This document shows positions 45,032 through 56,346 of a stretch of 64,000 nt of DNA, in pieces. The stretch comes from Lepas anatifera (lineage: Eukaryota; Arthropoda; Thecostraca; Lepadidae), in NCBI GenBank assembly GCA_034440635.1, contig JAOTON010001685.1:2677001-2741000 (forward strand), written 5' to 3'. Both the position numbers and the translations under genes were made by a program. The notes beneath the pieces are model-generated. The model had not been told where the DNA came from, searched no databases, and saw only the letters and a program-made list of their open reading frames with translations. The number at the start of each line of letters is the position of its first letter. The first letter of the stretch is position 1.

Positions 45032-46110
45032 AATAAGCGCTCGCCTCCTATAGCTCTCTTGGTTCCGATTTCCCTTCCTTATGCGCAGCCGCCTATCTGT
45101 TTTTTGGTATCATCATTACGATGAAATGAAACGGGAAGTTCAAGTAAAAGTGCGGCTGTTCAGACTGTCAACACCAACCACTCCTGATTCACAGCTGATC
45201 AAGCTTTAACAATCCGACGTTGTCATGGCAACCAATCCTCTCCACGGAAATCAACCAGCAACTGGAGCATTTTTCCTGCCTTGCCGGAATCGGCGCTCGT
45301 GAAAGAATGTGAAGTGCTTCATGTCACTGTCAACTTTTTTTGGGTACATGAATTGCGGGACAGATTTGGGAAATTTGGAGAAAGTGAAATCAACGGTGGT
45401 AAAATCGATTATCTTTAAATATAATTGGTCCCAATGATGCTAAACGGATTTGCATACGCAAATATTAGGCAGTGCCATACAGATATGTATTAGAAAATCA
45501 ACCTATTCCTGTTATATCTTTCCCGGTCTTCAAAACTTGTAGGGACATTAACTACAAGTTTGCGGGGGTCTCCAAACTAGTAGGGACACTGTCCCTAGTG
45601 TCCCTAGTGGTAGCTACGCCCATGGCGTCAAATCATTACAAACTGCGCACCAACCAATAGCTGACACTGTGCGAGAGCACTGATGGCATATGATTTTAAA
45701 TTTGATTCTTTCATTAGGCGCTGCAACAAAAAGTGTCAGATTACGTTTTTTGTTAGTGCCAAGGCGTGAAAAATAGGGGCGCGTAAAAACTCACTTAGAA
45801 AATTGGAGCTGCAACTAGAAAAAATTAAAAACATGCCCTGTATCTATTTGGATTAAGAAGAGATTCATGGTTTTCGTAAGCCTTGCAAAGTGTTATTTTT
45901 CGCCATTAATTTTTTACATGGTCGCGTTATTACCTGTAAGTGCCAATCCTGCACCTTCGGTGGTTCAAACCGCAACTACAGCCTTTTCCCGACCAGCGTT
46001 GTGATTTCCAATCATTTAGTTGTTCTGAATTTCATGATTCTGTGGTATACATGCATATCTGTACCATATTCAAGGGCATATCATTATATATGTATAAGAG
46101 GCGTAGATGT

Positions 46111-46112
<2 letters not shown>
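45032..46112. other. Unassigned non-coding stretch
   Basis: No gene or repeat recognised. Confidence 0.4.

Positions 46113-46179
<67 letters not shown>
46113..46179. repeat. (TA)n microsatellite
   Basis: About 33 uninterrupted TA units. Confidence 0.97.
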
Positions 46180-46182
<3 letters not shown>

Positions 46183-46513
46183 TTTATATTCATCTGCAGC
46201 AGCACCAGCCTGACATAAACGGCATTGCCATATTGGAGACAACAAAGTGAGACTCATGTCTGCGATATCTGGAGCCAGACCGGAAGAGGATGCTCCGGTT
46301 GCATCGCCCGGGTCTGAACGAAGAAAGTGAAAGGTGAGTGTGGCTGGGCTTTTCAGCTCCCATTTGAACTTTTATACCACGGACTGGGCAGCTCTGAAAA
46401 CATCGCTGATGGATTATTTCCTGACCTGGTCGTGATTCAGCCCAGAAAGTGGTGTACCTATACCTGGAGCTTTCGATTTCATGTGAACAAGTAGGTACTT
46501 AAAAGTCATACGT

Positions 46514-46693
46514 GGGGATGAGGTGGCTTAGTGGATAGCACCCTTGTCTCCTAAGCCACTGGTCCCGGGTTCGAGTCCCGGCGGGGCCTCTGAATAAGTC
46601 GATCTGATCTCCAATATCCCTTCCAACAGGGTGAGAGTTGGCGACGCCGTATGACCCTGGCAGTTGGTGCGTCGTTAAACCCCAACAATTATT
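46514..46693 (+). mobile_element. tRNA-derived SINE with 12-bp target duplication
   Basis: The head has A box TGGCTTAGTGGATAGC and B box GGTTCGAGTCC with a GGGG/CCCC acceptor-like pair. The body follows, then a tail GTCGTTAAACCCCAACAA and ATTATT. The flanks aaagtcatacgt (46502-46513 and 46694-46705) are identical. The head suggests a tRNA origin that I cannot assign to one isoacceptor. Replication would rely on a LINE in trans; I see no LINE in the window with the same tail. Confidence 0.88.
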
Positions 46694-46996
46694 AAAGTCA
46701 TACGTTTCAGAAATGGTTTTCAAAGAAAAATTTTTCTGCTCTTCTGTGAGTTTTTTATTTATTATATTTCTCTCAATGTTTTGCAAACAAAGCGCAAATA
46801 TATATGGCTTTCAAGTGTTTGGTTGGATGCTATAAAAAGCTCTGGATAAAACTCCCATATTATGTATTAATTCAACGTCGTGTGAACTGCTTGCCAATAA
46901 TGAATCCAAATCTGAAGAGCTTACAATGTTCAGGCCCAATTTCACGACCTATATAGGCTATATAGCCAGTTTCCATGCTCGCCCCTTAAAATCTAT

Positions 46997-47078
46997 CGTT
47001 CAGGATGAGATTCGAACTCACGCACGCATAGCCCATTGGATTAGCAGTCCACCGCCTTAACCACTCGTCCACCTGAAC
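46997..47078 (-). tRNA. tRNA-Ser(GCT)-like, copy 9
   Basis: GCT anticodon, B box GTTCGAAT and G73 are present. The A box reads TGGACGAGTGG, the variable arm has lost its pairing (TATGCGTGC) and the anticodon stem has TGGAC changed. Its flanks differ from the 3.9-22 kb array and instead match those of copy 10. Confidence 0.6.
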
Positions 47079-47317
47079 ACATGCATATTTCAAATACCGA
47101 ATACCAGAGAGAAATAGAGGTACGATGAGCTAATAAGTAAGAATAACCGAGCAATTATGAATTCAGAAAAAAATCCCACCGGACAACTAGGGCCCTGACC
47201 AGGCATAAGGTTCCGGTACGTGGCATGGGGTAATTGAAAAATCGTATGGGGCAAACATGCTTTTAGGACTGGTTCCAAAAGCAATACATATAGGTACTTG
47301 AAAAATTGTCTTACGCA

Positions 47318-47588
47318 CATAGACGGATCCAGGGGTACCAAAAGGGGCGCAGGTGCCCCTCCCTCTGATCGACTGTCAGTTCCCCCTGAAATGGTCATGA
47401 CGCTCTCCTGAAAGGTCAATGGTGCCCCTGAAACGTCGCTTCCCCCCAGGATTAAAAATCGGCGCCCACCTTCAGGATTTGGCCCCCACCTGATAGGTTT
47501 TTCTGGGCAAAAGTGGCGCCCCCTGGTCCGGATGGTGGCTCTTTCCCTCGGAAGTTACTCTCCAATTAGCGATCTTGGATCCGCCTAT
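47318..47588. mobile_element. Possible hAT-type MITE
   Basis: Inverted ends ATAGACGGATCCAGG and ATAGGCGGATCCAAG. No convincing 8-bp duplication. Confidence 0.45.
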
Positions 47589-47809
47589 TCATACGGTGAC
47601 TCGTGCTCCAAAGACAAGGATATGGATAAGGTCGAGTCACGAGGAGACGAAGAAAGACCAAAGCTATTTTGACTTTCATTTTCCTGCTGCTGTTTTGATA
47701 TTCTTGCTGGATCACTAGATGGAGAGAGGGTGAGACGTCACACTTGGTACTGTGCAAACCCAATTGCACGGGCTTCAGCTGGTTTCCATGATCACGCTTA
47801 AAGTTTCTA

Positions 47810-47891
47810 CGTTCAGGAAGGAACTCGAACTCATGCTGGCAGATCCCATTGGACTAGTAGCCCAACGCCTTAACCACTCGGCCACCTGAAC
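47810..47891 (-). tRNA. tRNA-Ser-like with ACT anticodon, copy 10
   Basis: The anticodon loop reads CTACTAG, giving ACT, which can still decode AGU serine codons. The anticodon stem changes to TTGGG/TCCAA with one G-T pair. The T loop is GTTCGAGT and G73 is kept. Flanks match copy 9. Function is uncertain. Confidence 0.6.
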
Positions 47892-48159
47892 ACGTGTAGC
47901 GTCCCAAAAGTAAATACCAGCGAAGAGAATAGAAGTAAGATGCGAAATTACTAATTATGAATTATGGAATACTAAATAATTATGCATTCACTATAAATCT
48001 AGCCGGATAATTCTGGGCCTGAGCCAGGCATGTGGTTTAGGGACGTTGCAACTGTGCTAAGGCTGAGCGTGGGGTAAGTGAAAAATCGGATGGGGAAAAC
48101 CTGCCTGTAGGACTGGTTTCACAAGTAATACACCTACCTAAACAAATTGTCTTACGCAG

Positions 48160-48560
48160 ACTCGTGCTCTAAAGACAAGGATATGTGCGGGGCCGAGTAA
48201 TAAGGAGACAAGAAAAGACCAAATATGTTGCTGTTTTTATATTTCCACTGGATCTCTGCGATGGGGAGGGGTGTGAGAACTTAGAGGGATCACTTGCGAG
48301 GGTCCGGGTCACCCCGCTCCCGCATCCAACGATTTTGATTACGATCACTCAGGGTCTTGGGGTGTACACTGTGCACTCCTGCCGAAATTGTTACCTCACC
48401 GGATATCTTGTGTCCCACACTGAGGACAGGTGGACAAAGCTTATTCTATCAGATTTGATCTGCGTCATCTTATTATTTTCAGGTTAAATTCCAGAATTGT
48501 CAAATTGTCAACAGATGCCGCTCGCATTCAAAAGAAGCCCATATATTCACTGCGTGGAAC
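48160..48560 (+). repeat. Dispersed repeat, inverted copy at 63415-63830
   Basis: The two copies share 'ctcgtgctctaaagacaaggatatg', the frame start MRGRV.RR..KT, the segment ...ITITQG...YTVHS, and 'cttattatttgcagg'-like DNA. A shorter relative lies at 47600-47760. The shared open frame shows many changes and indels, so I treat it as an old repeat and not as a gene. Confidence 0.6.
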
Positions 48561-49083
48561 AGATACAAAATTCATCGAAGTGCGAGACCCAGAATGCATC
48601 ATAAGGCACATTGTACTCACGACAAAAGTAAGGCTGCTTGCCGTTAAGAAACAAAAGGGCTGGATAAAGACACCATATCCGTGAAAAGTGAGAATCCGAG
48701 GGCTACCTTGCTATACTGATGATAATGAGATGAGAGAGATGATTCCCCAATCAATTACGCTTTGCTTCTCAGTAAAGAAGTCAAACTGCCTTTAAAACTA
48801 GTGATGGTGACATTACATATGTCAGGGGTGAGTTGTGTGCATGACACCGCTACTCTGTTTATCTGTTAATCTCGGTTTCCAGCATTAGCCTGTGGCCGCG
48901 GCGGGCGCATTTGGGCTGTTCGGTGGTCATGCTTAGTAAAGAGGTAGGTGCATTTATCAGGTCCCCTTAGGCTGGCCTGAGCTCAGTGCTTTCTGCGTTA
49001 GACATAGCTGTTTGTACTTAAATAAGCTCGCCAGGCGCTGGGATGTCGAATCACCTTACTTGCTGATACATTTCATTGTAATC
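48561..49083. other. Unassigned non-coding stretch
   Basis: Nothing recognised. Confidence 0.35.
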
Positions 49084-49296
49084 AGGGGGTATATTTCTAT
49101 CCCTTCGGGGGTCCCCAGACACCCCCAATGGCACCCCAACCCCAATGGTGATTTGGGCACCCCCAACCAAAATGTGCCGCAAAGTCCTGATGAAGTGCTT
49201 AAAGAAGAGGAAATTTTCCATAAATACGTGTCAGCGTTTTCTGCATCTGAACTACAACCTGATATTTTCCCAAGCAACGGAAATCCTCAGGCATAA
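49084..49296 (+). CDS. Possible terminal coding exon
   Basis: After 'ttcattgtaatcag', a plausible acceptor, a frame reads a Pro/Asn-rich segment and then SPDEVLKEEEIFHKYVSAFS, an acidic helix-like stretch, to a TAA. It ends directly before the hAT MITE at 49301. I do not recognise it, see no partner exon, and hold it only as a candidate. Confidence 0.25.
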   Translation, partial: RGYISIPSGVPRHPQWHPNPNGDLGTPNQNVPQSPDEVLKEEEIFHKYVSAFSASELQPDIFPSNGNPQA

Positions 49297-49300
49297 TGGA

Positions 49301-49671
49301 CAGTGGCGAATTTAGCCCGTAGGTTTGGAGGGGTAAGCCAAAGTCGATAAAAAACGTCACGCGATAATAGTATGCCACAGTTTAATTAGACAGTACGTTT
49401 TGGGGATAAACCCAAGGGTTGAGAAGCAAAACAAAAACGTCGCAGGGTAAAACATGTGGCCACAAGTTCCTTGTTTTGCTATCCAAGACTCAATGTATAC
49501 ACTGAAGTTGACTGGTTCTGTTTGAAGTTGAGAGTTGAAGCACCATTTCCTTGCTCATAAACTAAATAACATTCGGGGTAAAAAGGAGGTCGAAAGCTGG
49601 GGGGAAACATAGATTTTCCCCGAGCTTTTCCGTTTGGGGAAATGGTTTTTTCCCTCCTGGATCCGCCACTA
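49301..49671 (-). mobile_element. hAT-type MITE, inverted relative of 19863
   Basis: CAGTGGCGAATTTAG on the left and GGATCCGCCACTA on the right; flanks ataatgga and ataatgaa agree at 7 of 8. The interior matches 19863-20235 inverted. Confidence 0.85.
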
Positions 49672-50033
49672 ATAATGAACAATTAGCACTGAATATATGT
49701 ACATACCTGCATGAAAACTTGCATACTCCATACTTGGCAATGATGCAGTCCATAAGACACAGCAAAGTAGAAGCTATTCACAATAGCTGAATTACGCGCA
49801 TATTTTTCACTACACAATTATTTCACACATTGAAAAGTATTCGAAATCAACCAAAGGCGCAGCATCATGGAGACCTTAGGCCTGTTGGGCCAGGTGTTTT
49901 CAAACATTTGTACAAATTCGTAAATTTTGGTGTACAATACTGTCCAATATTGATAAGCAGCGTCTTTTCTGTTGCATTCTGTTGGCTGATATCATGCCAT
50001 GACGTGACAGTCCAAAAGCCTTCTATACCTTTA
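49672..50033. other. Unassigned non-coding stretch
   Basis: Nothing recognised. Confidence 0.35.
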
Positions 50034-50999
50034 TTAGCACCCGTACTGGAGTGGGGTCTGGCACTAACGCGTACTGGAGGGGGGCCTGGTGGGCCCTCCT
50101 TAGATCTGGGAAACTAATAGGCATAAAAAACGCCAACTGGTGGATGAGTGAGAGGTATGATAATTATGGCAAATTTTTCTTGACTTAGGTTATACAAACA
50201 ACCATAAACCAATATCTTCAAGGTTAAACGAGGTTATAAAGGTCAAATATTGGCCATGCTGGCGACCTATTGCAAAATGCCGTGAGTATGCGGGGAAAAG
50301 ACCAGAAAAGGCTAAAGGCAGAGCAGGGTCATAGATGGGTGGTAGCAAAGAATCTTCCCTATAATTTTGAGGTCAAGTTCGTTCAAGGTCATTGACCTAT
50401 GAGGTCACAATATGGTATACCACCTATAACGTACACTATTTCTAGCACTACAGCAGCTTTTTGGCGGGAAAAGAGGGTTGACCTTTACCAATGCCAATGA
50501 CCTTTGACCTTGACCTTGACCTTGACCTTTACATTGAGGTACCTTAGCTATGAAGTCAAAGCATGATATACGTCTGAATGGGTAACGCCATTTGACCGGA
50601 AGCACTGGGGTCAATGACCTTAAAGGTGCTAATATGACCTTGACCTATAATCTTTGATCTTGACATTGACCTTCATGTGAGGTAACTTTGACATATAGTC
50701 CCGGTTATGCGGCGTTATGACGTCACCACTCAGTCTCCAATGCAAGTGAACTGGTCCGACCGCGCGATTGCGGCGATCCCAATATCTGACTTTCTGGTCT
50801 GGTCTGATTTTGAAAGTCTATAATTCAGACAATTTTCGAACGATTTAACAAAAAATTAACAATCGACGCACCGTTAAATTTTGTTAAATCAGGCTCAGTT
50901 TAGTTATTCGGCTATGAGTGGTTCTCCAGCCACCTTGGAAAAACAGGTATACCAGGCCCCTATAGGGGCGTCCGAGTCCCCCTCCAGTGCGCGTGTTAA
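50034..50999 (-). mobile_element. TTAA element, second linker group, near full length
   Basis: Left end TTAGCACCCGTACTGGAG, linker TCTGGCACTAACG, second CGTACTGGAGGGGG at 28-bp offset. Right end CTCCAGTGCGCGTGTTAA once. The interior carries runs of TGACCT at 50490-50530 and 50615-50690. Its right TTAA is also the left TTAA of the next element. 966 bp. Confidence 0.85.
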
Positions 51000-52197
51000 C
51001 CTTGGTCCGGGTGGGGTCTTTTTAGACCCCCCTTGGGTTTTTCCAAAGTGACCAAAAAACGGCGGCGCGCAGCGCCGCCAAACTTGGTCTGGCTGTTCCT
51101 TCATCATTTTTACATCTTTCCTGAAAATTTTAGCTTAATGTCATATTAGGTCAGGTCACCAGGCCAGGTGAAGTGACCTCACCTCAAAAAATGCTTAGGA
51201 CTGCATAACTAAAAGGTGGGTTAATGGATCAAGTTGAAACTCATAGCACATAGTGGGCCCACCAGGAGCTACAACATATGTTCCGGGATTCTTTAAATTG
51301 GTGACCTAAGGTCATGAGCTGAGCATGACCTCCCCATTGTAAATACATGGAGAAAATCACGAAATGAGATTTTCTCAGTAAGTATGGATGGAATCAACTT
51401 CAAACATCGGTTGCGGCTTGGTCTTTCCTCATTTTTGAAGTTGATGCCAAAAAATTTGGCTTGTGATCTTTGAAAGGTCACCTTAGGTCAAAGAAGCATT
51501 TTCTGGTGTTGTACTCTATAAATTTTGAATAAACAACGATAGAACTTTTATTTTACCACCGAAGTGTTTGTATAGTCACTGTAAGTCAAATGATATACAT
51601 CATGACTATACCAGGCCAAGTTGGGTCAGACCGTTGACCTGGGTTAGGTCAAATTTTCAAATTTGACCTGGCATAGCAATATTATATATCATTCGATTTT
51701 TATTGACGCGAAGATTGCAATGGTGCATCAAGTATGAATGCATCTTTCTTGGTTTAGAATTTATTAGCGAAAAAGGAAACGCCCTTATGCATAGATGGCT
51801 ATGGACATTCCCAAGAACATTCCCAATATTCAGTGACCTGTAGCTCCCTAGGCTTTGACCTGACACAAAAAATAATGCCACTGCAATGAAAGAACAACTC
51901 AAGAGCTTTCGAATGGTGTTAGAAAAGTGTTTCTAGCTATCATAGTTTCTGAGATATATGAGGTTTTCTTAGTACACCTCATATTACCGATTTTGACCTG
52001 TTTTGACCTCTGGTGACCTTGATATTAACCTGACGAGAGAAATAAACGAAGTATTTTCGATATCATTTTCAAAGAGCTTTCGATTGCCGTTTTGCGCTTT
52101 TTTCTAGCTCTCTTAGTTTTTGAGATCGTGGGGGTCGTTTTTAGCCCCCCCCACCAAGGCGAAGGTGGCTCCTACCCACCACCGGGGCAAGGGTTAA
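50996..52197 (+). mobile_element. TTAA element, family E
   Basis: Left end TTAACCTTGGTCCGGGTGG once with the stem-loop GGGGTCT-TTTT-AGACCCC and hairpin GGCGGCGCGCAGCGCCGCC (51060-51078). Right end, read inward, has the motif twice at 28-bp offset with linker GAGCCACCTTCGC. TTAA at both ends, 1202 bp, non-coding. Confidence 0.88.
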
Positions 52198-53309
52198 AAT
52201 GCAATAGTGTTACCAAAAGTGCAAGATGAGAAGCTGGTTGCACGAACACCCTTTGTACAAATTATCAAGTACAAATCAAAATCCAGGATGGCATCACTCC
52301 CAATATAAAACACTAGTTTTTTATTACTCCTATTCCGATCCCATCTGCACCTGAAAAACAATTCCATTAATCAACTACCAATTTCCCTTTGAAGCCTTCG
52401 GATATGATAATTCAGGCATCACCAAGAATCTGTTTTAACTCTCTCACAAGTCACATCATCTGTCCGCCTGATGTTCCAGGAACGTTTTGCCCTGTTGCTT
52501 TGTCGATTGCCTTCCCCACCAAACATAAGTCAAAAAATGAAAAAAGGGAGGAAAGTCAAGCACGACCACGATAAACGACGCTAAAACACTACAATAAATA
52601 TATATTTGGGATTTGTTTCGCCGTGTGTCCTAAGAATTGTTAGGAATACATATAAATATCATCATATTACTGGTGAGCATGCTTTGATATTTTGCAAATA
52701 TAGTTATTTGGCTATTATTTATTCACAGGGTTAAATGATAGCATTGTTGGTTAGCATTTTATTGGTTGATTTGATAGCATTAAATGATTAGCATTTATGG
52801 GGCACTTAACAACGGAAAATACAGCGCCGCAGATGCAAATAAAAACAAAACGCAGTTCTGTGTGTGGTATAAGGGTCTGTGTTTCATATTTCAAGAGAGT
52901 TCAAAAGGGTGTTTCAAATGAGAGAAAAAAAGAGAAAAAAGAGAAACAAAATAATTATGCGTTTGCTTCTACCAATGTACCCTCGTTTAGATCATGACGG
53001 CTCAAATAGCAATCCAACTTTAGCGGGAACAATTTCCCGAGCATATGCGAGAAATGATAGTTGTAAAAGCTGGGAGGGGGACATCGTAGTTTGTCTCATA
53101 TGATTAGGTTAACTCTCTGGCGCTGACCTTACAATGAGCAGTAACCTCATTATCATAATAATTATAGTTTTTAGATGATGTCGCTTCTCTGGCTGTTGGC
53201 ACCCATACCACTAGATGAGTCTTCCCATTCGGTGGAAGCTATAACTGACTGGTGTATAATCATTCCTCCACTGTCACTTATCCTATACTTTTAAAAAAAT
53301 ATGTTATGC
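52198..53309. other. Unassigned non-coding stretch
   Basis: AT-rich; no gene recognised. Confidence 0.4.
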
Positions 53310-53317
53310 TATAGAAG

Positions 53318-53515
53318 CATGAGCGCCGAAAGCGGAGGGGGGACGGGGGGACGCGTCCCCCTCTGTTGGCCAACCAGGTGGGACGTCCCCCCCAAAAAAA
53401 TTTGGGTCAATGGTCATTAATGCTGTCAGTTACCGAATATGCTCAAAATTCGCCTCCCCGGTCAGCACCAGCTCGGGTCTGTCCCCCCTGCGAAAATTCC
53501 GTGGCGGCGCCCCTG
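53318..53515. mobile_element. hAT-type MITE, 198 bp, exact 8-bp duplication
   Basis: Flanks tatagaag at 53310-53317 and 53516-53523 are identical. Ends CATGAGCGCCG and, inverted, CAGGGGCGCCG. The exact duplication suggests a recent insertion. Non-coding. Confidence 0.88.
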
Positions 53516-53719
53516 TATAGAAGTATGTTCCCAGGTATATGCTCAGCGCCTAGCCAAATGAAACTTTAAAATTACCTTTACGGCTGGGGTATGATTGTGC
53601 ACTCCTCATCTTTGGATGAGGAGTGCACAATCACCCACTATTTTTCATATTAGGCAGTGCAGCATAGTTTCATGATTTAAGGGCGTGTATTGTACAGTGT
53701 TTATAATATAATAGTTCTC

Positions 53720-54719
53720 TTAACCCGCGCCCCAGTGGGCCTCCGAGCCACTTTCGCCCTGATGGAGGGTGTTTAAACACCCCCCTTGAACTCAGCCCCT
53801 ATGAAAGATAGCGAAGAAACGTGAAGGCTGGTGGATAGCTCATAAAAATTCATGAAGAAATTTTATCAGTCACTTTTTGGCTCAGGTCAATATTGAGGTC
53901 ATGACAGGTCAAAGAAGTTGGCATTTTGAGCAAAGTTTTTGGGCTCTAGCATCTGATAGAGCTGAGTTAGAATCATGTTGCATACACCATTCGCTTCCTT
54001 TCTCCACTGCGAATAGAGTGGTGTATAATATGACTATACTAGGTCAGGACACAAAAATGGCCGGACCTCACTCAGGTTGTTTGGTCAAGATAATTTTTGA
54101 CCTAGCATAGTCAATATGCATATCAATCGACTCGCAATAGCAATCCAAGCGCAATGGTATAAAAATAAAAGCTGTACCATCATTTCGTGCAAAGTTTTTG
54201 ATCTAAGTCTGAAAACTTCTTAAGTAGCTCCAGATGACCTCTTAGAGGTCACAGGTAAAAAATGGCAACACTAACCTGGAAAGAGGCCTAGGATACTGCG
54301 ATTTGGAGAATATGAAGGTATTATCAGCTTTATCTACACAAATACAACCTAATTTATGCTTTCCCATGTATTTCCAATGAAGAGGTCATAGTTTGTACTT
54401 GACCTCAGGTAATCGATGTGAAAAAATCCGAGAACACACTTTGTAGATCTCGGTAGGGCCATTATTTTTTATAAGTTTCAATCCGATAGATTCACCTATT
54501 TTTTACTTATGCCGCCTTAAACATTTTTGAGGTGAGGTCACTTTACCTACACTGGTGACCTGACCTAAGATGACCGAAACTTAAAATTTTGGGGAAGTTG
54601 CGGAATTGATAAAGGATAAGGTGTGCTAAGTACGGCGGCGCTTTGCGCCGCCGTTTTTTCGTGCCGCCGGACAAACCAAGGGGGTGTTCAAACATACCCC
54701 CGACCGGGGCGAGGGTTAA
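53720..54719 (-). mobile_element. TTAA element, family F, full length
   Basis: TTAA at both ends. Left end CCCGCGCCCCAGTGGG, linker CGAGCCACTTT, second CGCCCTGATGG at 27-bp offset, palindrome GGGTGTTTAAACACCC. Right end has hairpin GGCGGCGCTTTGCGCCGCC (54634-54652) and CCGGGGCGAGGGTTAA once. 1000 bp, non-coding. Confidence 0.9.
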
Positions 54720-55494
54720 CGCTGTTTTAGTTGACAGTTTCGGATTTGGCCACCCCCGATCGTTTTCGAAAATCCATGTTTTTCGAAAATCACAAAAGTG
54801 TTTTTTTACCCTCCAACATGGAACAAACCAGCACTTGCTTCCCTCTTCTGGTATATTATTTGGTTTTACTTCTGCAGCGTTCTCATTAGTTCACACTCTA
54901 TAACTCGTCCGACGATTAAAGTTTAGTTTTAGGTACCAACATATCTCTCCTCCTCTCCTCGGTTACCTTCGGGCCGGGGCCCACTACTTTTCACTCTGCA
55001 GAAACCCATCTCGCGACACGCCTGACTTCAGTGAACTCGGCCGCTGGCTAGCCAGTCCCGACTCTATCCCCGTCTCGTCTGTGCCGCAGAGTATCGGATG
55101 GTGGCGCAGACAATCAAGCCAATGTAGGGCAGAATATGGCTAGCAACGCTTGAAAACTATCATTTTCATATATCTCCTGGTTTATGGTTTAAGTCCTTTT
55201 ATTCTCATAGATACATTTCTGCTGAATTTCTCGCTATACAAGTGAACGCGTCTCCACCAATCAGCGGCCGCCATCCGCTGGATGCCGATTGCACGCGGGG
55301 CACAAAGGTTAGAAAAGTCACGCATGCTGGGCACCGCTGGGCGCCGAGATCAAGCGTCGGTGGGGAGGGGTCGCATGGCGGATTATAAAACGTACAGGTG
55401 CGGTGTTAAGAATGGTGGTCGTTGTGCCTGCTGTCAGACTGAGGGAGGAGGACAGGCGTAGGGGACGTTCTGTGCACAAGGGTGGATGTATGGG
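54720..55494. other. Unassigned, CpG-rich stretch
   Basis: Relatively GC-rich from 54955 to 55420, with a TTATAAAA at 55382. It could be a promoter region, but no coding exon follows in the window; a TTAA element begins at 55495. Confidence 0.3.
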
Positions 55495-56346
55495 TTAACA
55501 CGCGCATTGACGGGGGTCTGAGCCACCTTCGCATTGACGGGGGGGGCGGGTACCCGCCCCCTCTAAGATCTCGAGAACCACGGTAGGTAGCAAAAAACGG
55601 TAAACGGCGTTGGGCTGCCCATCCACTTCTCCATCGAAAACATTTGAACCATTTTTTTGTCAGGTCACATTTAAGGTCACGAGAAGTCAAAACATGCCCG
55701 TCATAGGGATAACATGTAAAATTCAGTTTTTCGGGCATTACATCTGAACAATTAAAGATAGAGCAAAACGACTTGAACTATATGAATCCTCTTAGCAAGC
55801 CGAATCGAATGATATATAATTTGACCTTGCTAGGTCAAATCAAGGATTTGACCTGACCTGAGGTCAGGTCAGGGTCAAATTATATAAAATGCATATCATT
55901 AGAACCGCAAAGCCCAGGCAAGTCTAATGCAGCTAAAATAAATGCTCTATCACCATCCGTTACTGAGTTATTCCGTAAAAACCATTTTTACCATCTATTT
56001 CCAATGGAGAGGTCATACCACGTACCTGACCTTAGGTCATCGATATAAAAAATACCGGAACATATTTTAGAGAACTCGGTGGGGCCATTATGTGATATGA
56101 GTTTCAATGGGATAAGTTTACTCTGCTCCGACTTATGCTATCTTAAACATTTTTTGAGGTCGGGTCACTTGACCTGTACTGGTGACCTGACCTGAGATGA
56201 CCTAACCTTAAAATTTTCACAGAAGTTGTAAAAATGATGAGGGAAAAGGTATACCAAGTACGGCGGCGCTACGCGCCGCCGTTTTTCTACTGTCTCCGAA
56301 AAACCTGAGGGGGCGGGTACCCGCCCCCCGTCAATGCGCGTGTTAA
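55495..56346 (-). mobile_element. TTAA element, family A, full length
   Basis: TTAA at 55495-55498 and 56343-56346, 852 bp. Double-motif end left, hairpin GGCGGCGCTACGCGCCGCC (56262-56280) and single-motif end right, palindrome GGGCGGGTACCCGCCC at both ends. It is very close to 20809-21659 and serves as the reference intact copy. Confidence 0.93.

Noticed and set aside
46113..46179. Origin or matrix-attachment signal in the TA run
   Set aside because: A plain microsatellite with nothing else to support a role.
48185..48487. Protein-coding gene shared with 63415-63777
   Set aside because: The two copies share the frame start but diverge by indels and frame changes, as expected of an old repeat.
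55370..55420. Promoter with TATA box at 55382
   Set aside because: No exon follows before the TTAA element at 55495; a single TTATAAAA is weak evidence.
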